Shown here: positions 18,001 through 23,892 of the stretch, piece after piece
Position numbering within the stretch: position 1 is the stretch's first letter
Layout: each line of letters opens with the position of its first letter
DNA from: a virus
Strand: one strand, 5' to 3'
Virus record (IMG/VR): IMGVR_UViG_3300028835_002099
Location: 1 to 45,538 of that record
Length of the DNA stretch: 45,538 nucleotides
Made by a program: the position numbers and the translations under genes
The notes under the pieces: model-generated
What the model saw: only the letters and a program-made list of their open reading frames with translations
Told to the model about the DNA's origin: nothing
Database searches by the model: none

Positions 18001-18728
18001 CATTTGATCCGATAGAATTTGAAAAAATAGACATTCTGGAAAGAATGTATTCCCGCTTATTGTTGCAATTTCAGGATGCCCCTGTTTTAAAGGATATTTT
18101 GCAAGCATTCGGGTGGGAACTTGATGCGCTTTTGAGTGCAGTTGAGGAAGTAGTGGTCGAGCGCGGTCCAGCCGATGCTATTAAAGTTCAACTTGAAAGC
18201 CTTGGGCGAATAGTAGGACAATCTAGGGTTTCAATTGATCAAAGTGTACTTGCTTGGCTGAGTACGGACGTTCCAGGAGAAACTATTGATCGGTCTCCCG
18301 CTTGGGTTACTAATGTTCCCGTTTTAACATTTCTTTTTGCTAATGATGACATTTATCGCCAACTCATTGAAGCGCGAATTTATAGAAATTTTACCCAATA
18401 CGGAAGTATCCCCGAGAATCAAAGAGTGGCTTTGTTGGCATTTGATTTAAATGTGAGTTTTCGACGTATTGGTCCTATGATAGTGGATATCCAAGTCCCT
18501 AGAGATACGTCCCGCACGACAATTGCCATTATTTTAGGAGTTTTATACTCTCAAGAAGGCATTGTTGATATTATGCCCTATCCACCTACATTGGGCATGG
18601 ATAGTTTTTGGATTATTCCTGGACTTCCCGGGTGTCCTGAATGCCCTGAATGTCCGTTTGCCCCTGACACTGCCTGTGGTCCAGATATTGGAATATTGGC
18701 GGTTAGGCAGGACATAATAATTGTGTAG
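17997..18728 (+). CDS. DUF2612 baseplate/tail protein
   Basis: A 243-residue protein matching DUF2612, which follows baseplate J in many myoviruses and probably links the wedge to tail fibres. Residues 10-190 hold the domain, with LERMYSRLLLQFQDAPVLKD, VQLESLGRIVGQSR and IYRQLIEARIYRNFTQYGS. The C-terminal tail (residues ~215-230) has five cysteines in a PGCPECPECPFAPDTACG stretch, which is unusual for this family and could bind metal or form interchain disulfides. It starts in the preceding stop codon (ATGA). Confidence 0.77.
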   Translation: MTFDPIEFEKIDILERMYSRLLLQFQDAPVLKDILQAFGWELDALLSAVEEVVVERGPADAIKVQLESLGRIVGQSRVSIDQSVLAWLSTDVPGETIDRSPAWVTNVPVLTFLFANDDIYRQLIEARIYRNFTQYGSIPENQRVALLAFDLNVSFRRIGPMIVDIQVPRDTSRTTIAIILGVLYSQEGIVDIMPYPPTLGMDSFWIIPGLPGCPECPECPFAPDTACGPDIGILAVRQDIIIV

Positions 18729-18742
18729 ATAGGAGAGTTAAC

Positions 18743-19117
18743 GTGGCGAATAGAATTGTTGAAATTGGTGGTATTTGGGCTGAGAGTGCGCCTGATATTC
18801 CTTTAGAGGACCCTATACCGGGGGTTACATATGCCAATACGGTGATAACGGAAGAAACGATTAATGAGGGGTGGCCTTATACAAATATCATAACTTCAAA
18901 TGATTTTAATGAAGTTATGAGGAGAATCACACTTTTATTAAGCCAATTGGAAAGCCAGGGGGTTTTATCTTACTCTATTTTAACTAATTATGTAGTCGGT
19001 GCTTTGGTTATGGGCAGTGATGGTGTTTTATATAGAGCAATAGAGCCAAATGGCCCAAGCTCTACGGAGGTGGACCCGGTTGGGAATCTAGGGACGTGGG
19101 AAGATATTCATAATTAA
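18743..19117 (+). CDS. short paralogue of the tail-fibre N-terminal module
   Basis: A 124-residue protein that repeats almost exactly the N-terminal module of the next gene: NRIVEIGGIWAESAPD against NRIVEMGGIWAEGAPD, SNDFNEVMRRITLL against SNDFNEIIRRMTLL, and QGVLSYSILTNYVVGALV against QGVLSYSLLTDYVVGAMV. It stops where the shaft of the longer fibre begins, so it has the attachment part without a shaft or tip. It may be a fibre adaptor on the baseplate or the stub of an older fibre gene. It starts at GTG with TAGGAGAG seven bases upstream. Confidence 0.7.
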   Translation: MANRIVEIGGIWAESAPDIPLEDPIPGVTYANTVITEETINEGWPYTNIITSNDFNEVMRRITLLLSQLESQGVLSYSILTNYVVGALVMGSDGVLYRAIEPNGPSSTEVDPVGNLGTWEDIHN

Positions 19118-19134
19118 TAATATGGGAGATAAAT

Positions 19135-20307
19135 ATGGTGAATAGAATTGTTGAAATGGGTGGCATTTGGGCTGAGGGTGCGCCCGATGTTCCCCCCGCT
19201 CCCGGAGGTATTCCCGTTCCTGGTGTGACGTATGCTAATACGACTTTAACTGAGATTCGTATCAATAGAGCATGGCCATATACGGACGTTGCTGCTTCTA
19301 ATGATTTTAATGAAATTATTAGAAGAATGACTCTTTTGCATACTCAAATGGAAAAACAGGGGGTTCTATCCTATTCCCTCCTTACTGATTATGTAGTAGG
19401 GGCTATGGTTCTTGGATTTGATGAGATTGTATATAGAGCCATTAGCATAAGTGGCCCGGAATCTGGGGGCGCGGTTGATCCAGTTGGTGCCTCATTGTCG
19501 ATATGGAAGAAGGTAGGCACGGTCATACAAGTTTCAACAACGGGTCTAGCAACTGGGACTATTGATTATTCAGGAATTATAGACGTGCCGATTGCTGATC
19601 AGACCGAGGCCGAGGCCGGAGCCATAGACAATAAGGCAATGACTCCATTGAAGACAAAGTTTGCAATTGATGCTTTTGTCACTTCTGCTACTGAAACAAA
19701 CGAGGGAATAGCTGAATTATCGGATTCTGGTGAAGCTCTTGCAGGCACAGATCACACTACTATCATGACTCCTCTTAGGGTTAAAAATGCAATTGATGCT
19801 ATTCCCCCACCACCTACGCCAACTCAATTATGGACAGAGAGTGGAAGTGATGTTTATCGACCAACCGGAAATGTAGGAGTTGGATTAGCTCCTTCCGAAG
19901 CAAAATTAGATGTAGATGGACAAGTAAAAATTAGGGGAGGTGCCCCCGCTGCTGATAAAATACTAACTTGTGTTGATGCCTCTGGTTTAGCTACTTGGGC
20001 CGATCCGGGAGGTGGTGGTGAAGGCCCATTACAGACTACCGTTGTTTCAGGCACAACTCCCAGTGCTAATGGCACATCTTTACAAATGACACATACTGTA
20101 CCTTTTGCTAATATTAGAGGGATTGAAGTAATTATTGATTCATCACAGGGATACATTGTCCATCCCAATACAGTTTTGCAGAATACGAATTTTACTGTTA
20201 GAGCCGCTGGTGATAAGGTTATTGTATTTTTTGAAATAAACAGTGATAATCTATGGAATAAACAGTGTTACGCTATTATATCCTACGTAGAAGTAGCGGC
20301 AACATAA
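19135..20307 (+). CDS. tail fibre protein
   Basis: A 390-residue tail fibre. Residues 1-125 are the attachment module shared with the preceding gene. Residues ~130-235 contain two fibre repeats of the kind AEAGAIDNKAMTPLKTKFAI and GEALAGTDHTTIMTPLRVKN (phage fibre repeat with a MTPLxxKxAIDA ending). Residues ~245-300 have a NVGVGLAP-AKLDVDGQ-KI segment common in phage fibres and bacterial surface proteins. Residues ~300-390 are a beta-rich tip module related to those in two later genes. This is the likely main receptor-binding fibre. Confidence 0.78.
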   Translation: MVNRIVEMGGIWAEGAPDVPPAPGGIPVPGVTYANTTLTEIRINRAWPYTDVAASNDFNEIIRRMTLLHTQMEKQGVLSYSLLTDYVVGAMVLGFDEIVYRAISISGPESGGAVDPVGASLSIWKKVGTVIQVSTTGLATGTIDYSGIIDVPIADQTEAEAGAIDNKAMTPLKTKFAIDAFVTSATETNEGIAELSDSGEALAGTDHTTIMTPLRVKNAIDAIPPPPTPTQLWTESGSDVYRPTGNVGVGLAPSEAKLDVDGQVKIRGGAPAADKILTCVDASGLATWADPGGGGEGPLQTTVVSGTTPSANGTSLQMTHTVPFANIRGIEVIIDSSQGYIVHPNTVLQNTNFTVRAAGDKVIVFFEINSDNLWNKQCYAIISYVEVAAT

Positions 20308-20360
20308 AATTCTGTTAGGAATTATACCACTTATTCAATTTATTTTTAAAGGCAAACAAT

Positions 20361-20729
20361 ATGTCTATTAAAAGCATCTTCAATATAATTCGTCAAAAAT
20401 TATGGGGCAAAATTCCATCCACAACTTCATTGTGTGCGAGCGAGAAAACTAAGGACTCACCTGCATTATTGACTAAAATAATCACATTAAAAACCTCAGG
20501 CACAGGCGAATTCTCGGCTGAATATCATGGGTTGGATTATCATAAAATCAGAGGTTATACAGTGGTATTAAATATAAACGATTATCATTGGATGCCTCCT
20601 AATTCAAGCCAAGCAGATATGAAGTATGATGCTTGGGTCAGCAACAGCAGTATTGTAATTAAGGTGGACCTTAATTTCCCTCTGACACATGGCAGAACGG
20701 TTCACTTTGTTATAAATTATGTATCATAA
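20361..20729 (+). CDS. tail-fibre tip-like protein
   Basis: A 122-residue protein whose last ~85 residues align with the tips of the two neighbouring fibres: HKIRGYTVVLNINDYHWMPP against ANIRGIEVIIDSSQGYIVHP, then a VSNSSIVIKVDL strand and a final HFVINYVS. It lacks the attachment and shaft regions. It may be an alternative tip, recombined into the long fibre to change host range, or a separately expressed adhesin. A weak site (AAAGGCAAAC) precedes the ATG. Confidence 0.6.
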   Translation: MSIKSIFNIIRQKLWGKIPSTTSLCASEKTKDSPALLTKIITLKTSGTGEFSAEYHGLDYHKIRGYTVVLNINDYHWMPPNSSQADMKYDAWVSNSSIVIKVDLNFPLTHGRTVHFVINYVS

Positions 20730-20754
20730 TTACAATTAACAGGAAGTCAAATCC

Positions 20755-20994
20755 ATGACCAGAATTTTAATTCCTTCCATAATTGAACCCCAAGGGGCAT
20801 CTACTCGTTTGGAAATTGTTGATGATATTATTTACACGGGAACCGCCGTCCCTGGTTCGTTTACTGCTGACCCGGTTTGGTTAATTACAAAGTTAGATGC
20901 AACCGATGGGGGCGAATATCCTGAGCTTCACCCAGACGGGAAAGCAAGTTTTACGAATATTTGGGATGATCGTGTTTCTTTGATTTATTCATAG
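20755..20994 (+). CDS. small tail-associated protein
   Basis: A 79-residue protein of a type often seen near phage tail-fibre genes: a beta-rich core with IIYTGTAVPGSFTADPVWLITKL followed by a C-terminal FTNIWDDRVSLIYS, close to the usual F..VWDDR..L.Y ending. The function of this group is unknown; it is probably a virion component or fibre cofactor. CAGGAAG precedes the start. It sits between a tip-like gene and the second fibre. Confidence 0.6.
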   Translation: MTRILIPSIIEPQGASTRLEIVDDIIYTGTAVPGSFTADPVWLITKLDATDGGEYPELHPDGKASFTNIWDDRVSLIYS

Positions 20995-21005
20995 GAAAAA
21001 ATATT

Positions 21006-21770
21006 ATGGCTATTAAAGCAAAGTATGACGTTTTTTTAAAAAAGTTGAGGGAAAGTGATGTGGGAGTTGTTGCGGGGGCAATCTGGGAGGAATTAGGTGG
21101 GAATGCTTATAGATTGGCTGGTAATGTTGGAATAGGTATTGCCGTTCCATTGAGAAAACTGCATGTGGTAGGTACGATTTTAGCTGATACATTTAAGTCC
21201 CATTTAACATCTTCCGGCCAAATGAGTTTTTTGATGGAAAAAGACACTTCCTTTACCGTGTATCCAATGGTATTTAAAAAAACGGGGGGCGATTTTATAG
21301 GGGGCATACGAGTAGGTTCCACAGATGGAAATTGGTTTATTCTAACTGGAATAGAGGCAAATTTAGTAGATTTAAATAAAACAATTACTTTACTTAGTGA
21401 TGGGAAAGTGGGAATTGATGTAATACCTACTGCTGATTTTCATGTGGGGGGGTTTACAAAATTAGGGGCTACTAACACCCCTGCAATTAAAATGAAGATT
21501 GTCACAGGCACTGTAGAAGATCCTATGGTTTATATGCAACTAGTTGCACATAATATCGCAGATCATACAAAAATTATATCTATGAATATGCTGATATACA
21601 CAGCGGAAACCCAGTTTACGGATAAGTACCCCCCCGGGAATACAATAACAGGTGCCACGTCTTATACATGTCACATTTCGAATACATATTTAAAAGTATA
21701 TTTTGATTTAACTGATTCAAGTGGTTTAGTTGGCCTTAAAATTGAAGCGGTACTTATTTATACAGAGTAA
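21006..21770 (+). CDS. second, shorter tail fibre/spike
   Basis: A 254-residue fibre without the attachment module of the first fibre. Residues ~30-60 hold AYRLAGNVGIGIAVPLRKLHV, the same class of shaft segment as in the 390-residue fibre (NVGIG-KLHV). The middle is beta-rich (FIGGIRVGSTDGNWFILTG). Residues ~165-254 form a tip module related to the other two fibre genes (HNIADHTKIISMNMLIY, KYPPGNT, LKVYFDL, final AVLIYTE). It may use the small protein encoded upstream for attachment. Confidence 0.68.
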   Translation: MAIKAKYDVFLKKLRESDVGVVAGAIWEELGGNAYRLAGNVGIGIAVPLRKLHVVGTILADTFKSHLTSSGQMSFLMEKDTSFTVYPMVFKKTGGDFIGGIRVGSTDGNWFILTGIEANLVDLNKTITLLSDGKVGIDVIPTADFHVGGFTKLGATNTPAIKMKIVTGTVEDPMVYMQLVAHNIADHTKIISMNMLIYTAETQFTDKYPPGNTITGATSYTCHISNTYLKVYFDLTDSSGLVGLKIEAVLIYTE

Positions 21771-21842
21771 ATAAAAAGAGAAATATTATACTGTTCTTAA
21801 TTTTCACAAGAGTCTCAACATGTTATCCAATTTTAAATTTAA

Positions 21843-22061
21843 GGAATAATAGGTAATTTACCAAGTTACATGGGGCAGACTGTACTCATTCCCCATGACA
21901 TTCCAGTAAATAAAATATTGGCTGTAAACATGCTCGCAGAATTATCTTTCAATACTTGGGTGCCACCCGGACATGCTGCCTTGAATACTGGGCAATACAA
22001 TTATTAAATAAGTGAGGGAAATAGTGCATTAACAATCCATGAAAATAATAATTATGTATAA
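21843..22061 (+). pseudogene. decayed tail-fibre tip module with internal stop
   Basis: In one frame this stretch reads LPSYMGQTVLIPHDIPVNKI, then LAVNMLAELSFNTWVPPGHA and LNTGQYNY, a TAA at 22005-22007, and continues in the same frame ISEGNSALTIHENNNYV to a second TAA at 22059-22061. This aligns with the tip of the fibre just upstream (HNIADHTKIISMNML, KYPPGNT, then the ISNTYLKVYFDL strand), so the first stop interrupts a former tip. There is no shaft or ribosome binding site, and the frame closes upstream at 21840. It is best read as the remnant of a swapped-out tip. Confidence 0.6.
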
Positions 22062-22071
22062 GGATTAAAAA

Positions 22072-22344
22072 ATGAGTATAAGCACAATACAAACAAAAAC
22101 GCACATGGTATGGGCATATGGAATCATTTGGTACTGTCATTTGCTCATACTTTTATATATGAATTATCTTTGGATTGATTATGGTAATGCATTTAATTTG
22201 AATTTTTTTCATGAACTGCTGGTATATGTATTTAACTTTGTTAATTTGATTGTTTTAACAAGTCAGCAATCATTTAGAACTATTAAAGCCTTCAATGACA
22301 AAGTTTTTGGATTGTTTAATTCAATCAAGATTCTTATAGAATAA
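22072..22344 (+). CDS. small membrane protein, possible holin
   Basis: A 90-residue protein with two hydrophobic segments, about residues 13-33 (VWAYGIIWYCHLLILLYMNY) and 47-65 (LLVYVFNFVNLIVLTSQ), separated by a short polar loop. The C-terminal 25 residues are more polar. Size and topology would fit a class II holin and the gene closes the virion operon, but no endolysin lies next to it, so this is only a suggestion. It could be another membrane protein. AAGGATT precedes the start. A terminator follows. Confidence 0.5.
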   Translation: MSISTIQTKTHMVWAYGIIWYCHLLILLYMNYLWIDYGNAFNLNFFHELLVYVFNFVNLIVLTSQQSFRTIKAFNDKVFGLFNSIKILIE

Positions 22345-22458
22345 GGGGGGCAGTTCCATTAGGCAGTGGTTTTCTGCGTTGAAATAAAAAACTTGATTTA
22401 GAGTCGTGATTTTGATAGTATAAAGGCACTAAATGAACCAAGGCTTTTAGTTAATGGA

Positions 22459-22494
22459 CCCCTTACATAGCTGTAACTGTGTAAGGGGTTTTTT
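22459..22494 (+). terminator. intrinsic terminator after the virion operon
   Basis: A 9-bp stem CCCCTTACA / TGTAAGGGG (22459-22467 and 22480-22488) with a 12-base loop is followed by TTTTTT. It lies 115 bp downstream of the last plus-strand phage gene and would end the rightward structural transcript. Confidence 0.85.
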
Positions 22495-22581
22495 GTGCTG
22501 TGAATGGCAGGAAAATAGGTATATGTTGCAAAAAATACTGGAATATAAAGAAGTTGGGTATATTGTGATAAGCAGATTACT

Positions 22582-22790
22582 ATGGTGACCCGACAATATC
22601 AGGGTCCTGAAGCGATGAATTTCGCCGCTGTGATCAGACCATATCAGGGGCCTAAGGAGATAAACTACGCCATTGCGACTCGACAATATCAGGGGCCTGA
22701 AGCGATGCACTTCTCCGTCATGATTAGATCATATCAGGGGCCTGAAGAAAGGCGGCAATCAAACCGATCATCTGATTATCAAGGGCATGA
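22582..22790. repeat. 45-bp tandem repeat array, five copies
   Basis: The core ATATCAGGGGCCTGAAG recurs with starts at 22596, 22641, 22686, 22731 and (degenerate) 22776, always exactly 45 bp apart. Copies 1 and 3 are closest to each other, as are copies 2 and 4, so a 90-bp pair seems to have duplicated. It lies between the virion operon terminator and the envelope genes. Confidence 0.9.
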
Positions 22791-22803
22791 GAAAAGACAG
22801 TAG
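22582..22803 (+). CDS. possible small protein made of 15-residue repeats
   Basis: An open frame of 73 codons made almost wholly of five 15-residue units centred on the motif YQGP (RQYQGPEAM, RPYQGPKEI, RQYQGPEAM, RSYQGPEER, SDYQGHEKR). The unit length of 45 bp keeps the frame. There is no Shine-Dalgarno and it begins after a terminator, so expression is doubtful. The opposite strand is also open across much of it. I cannot assign a function; it may be a non-coding repeat. Confidence 0.3.
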   Translation: MVTRQYQGPEAMNFAAVIRPYQGPKEINYAIATRQYQGPEAMHFSVMIRSYQGPEERRQSNRSSDYQGHEKRQ

Positions 22804-22974
22804 TGGCAGTAATGCGTTGAATTATTTGATTGTAATGATTGTTAAATTTAGTAACTCAATATCTCGTTTCTATGGAATTCTTTTTACTAGCATTTTATAG
22901 AAGGAAATTAAGCAGACGAGGATAAGGCACAGACCCACATAGATAAGAATAAACATGGACATATTTTGTCCCCA

Positions 22975-23499
22975 TTATTGTGTATTATTGTTGTTTGTTT
23001 TGCATGTTTTTTCAGAAACAGTCATATCATTATGCATATGGAAACATGTATATTTTTCAAGTATTTTCCATAAAAATTTGCTATCATAATCAATTATAAA
23101 TGTCTCTTTTGTTGATGTGTCTTTTGGATTATTGTAACCTACAAATTCAATATTAAGACCATATAAAATTTTCTCTTTTTTTGATGCAGTCTTAATAGTT
23201 TTCTCGCTTTCATAATACCACATAACGCGAAATATCATGTATGGATAATCGGGTTGGTATAGGTGATACGGAAGTTTCTTTTTTAAGTTTTCTGTTTTGC
23301 CACACCGATAATCATCTATGTTAAATGGACTATGATATTGACTGTCCATAATGCATGATACCTGTTTTGATTGAATTTTCTTTTTAATAAAACCTGCAAA
23401 TCCTTTTGCTGTAATTGAGGTTTTTTGTGCTATGCATACTTGTGGTGCAAGAAATGCCATTGCTATAGCTATGCTTAAGGTTGTTGTTTTTATAGACAT
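22975..23499 (-). CDS. small secreted protein, unknown function
   Basis: A 174-residue protein with a clear signal peptide (KTTTLSIAIAMAFLAPQVCIA, cleavage near residue 25). The mature part has four cysteines (in VSCIMD, YRCGKT, YTCFH and KTCKT), which could form two periplasmic disulfides. It is rich in Lys and Tyr and ends in an Asn-rich tail. I do not recognise a family. It is the only minus-strand gene in the envelope group and lies behind its own promoter and a terminator-like leader hairpin. Codon use is AT-rich like its neighbours. Confidence 0.65.
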   Translation of the reverse strand: MSIKTTTLSIAIAMAFLAPQVCIAQKTSITAKGFAGFIKKKIQSKQVSCIMDSQYHSPFNIDDYRCGKTENLKKKLPYHLYQPDYPYMIFRVMWYYESEKTIKTASKKEKILYGLNIEFVGYNNPKDTSTKETFIIDYDSKFLWKILEKYTCFHMHNDMTVSEKTCKTNNNNTQ

Positions 23500-23519
23500 T
23501 TTTTGTTTACGAGAAAAGG

Positions 23520-23558
23520 CAAAAAAAACCCTTCACAAGTATTTTCAACTTGTGAAGG
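23520..23558 (-). terminator. terminator-like hairpin in the leader of the secreted-protein gene
   Basis: Read on the minus strand, an 11-bp perfect stem CCCTTCACAAG / CTTGTGAAGGG with a 9-base loop is followed by eight T residues, then the start codon of the secreted protein 21 bases later. There is no room for a promoter between T-run and gene, so transcripts for the gene must read through. A second CCCTTC copy just upstream could pair with the 3' arm as an anti-terminator. Alternatively it ends a short RNA. Confidence 0.75.
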
Positions 23559-23650
23559 GAAAACGAAAAGAAGGGAAAATCTTCGTATGGTGTGTGTGTG
23601 TATGGTACGAATCATGCCATATTTGATTTGTTGGAGTCAAATAATAATTT

Positions 23651-23678
23651 CATATAGTGGGTGTTTTTTCTAAGTCAA
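23651..23678 (-). promoter_or_regulatory. sigma70-type promoter candidate for leftward leader/sRNA
   Basis: Minus strand TTGACT (-35, 23673-23678) and TATATG (-10, 23651-23656) are separated by 16 bases. Transcription would start near 23644 and meet the terminator-like hairpin after about 90-125 nt, before reaching the secreted-protein gene. No leader peptide of useful length is visible. Confidence 0.5.
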
Positions 23679-23761
23679 AATCAAAAAACACTCTGACTGT
23701 AGAATGAATTCATCTTAATTTTGAAGAAAATTTCTTATGATTACAAGGTTTTTATGCAGTA

Positions 23762-23770
23762 GGGGGGGGG
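23762..23770 (+). repeat. homopolymeric G9 tract upstream of autotransporter
   Basis: Nine consecutive G residues stand out in an AT-rich region about 120 bp before the autotransporter start codon. Such tracts slip during replication and often switch surface-protein genes on and off. Here the tract lies outside the coding region, near or just upstream of where the promoter should be. Confidence 0.8.
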
Positions 23771-23892
23771 TAGAAAATAAATTGGTTTGTGATTTTTGGT
23801 TGAATAACTAAATTTTATAGTGTAATAACAACAACAGTGTGTCATTATAGTGACTTATTGTTAGTTATATTTAATTAAAAAAAGGAAAAAAA

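Larger units (their letters stand above)
23500..23892. other. divergent regulatory region between secreted protein and autotransporter
   Basis: No gene is supported here. The stretch carries the leftward promoter and attenuator-like hairpin described separately, a short TG dinucleotide run at about 23590-23601, a run of nine G at 23762-23770 and, at 23882-23888, an AAAGGAA ribosome binding site for the autotransporter. A rightward -10-like TATAGT is at 23816-23821 but I see no good -35 partner. Confidence 0.5.

Noticed and set aside
22447-22710. Minus-strand open frame across the 45-bp repeats
   Set aside because: It runs into the terminator hairpin and has no ribosome binding site; the open frame follows from the 45-bp periodicity.
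22582-22790. 45-bp repeats as a CRISPR array
   Set aside because: Units are directly adjacent and similar along their whole length, with no unique spacers and no cas genes in the window.
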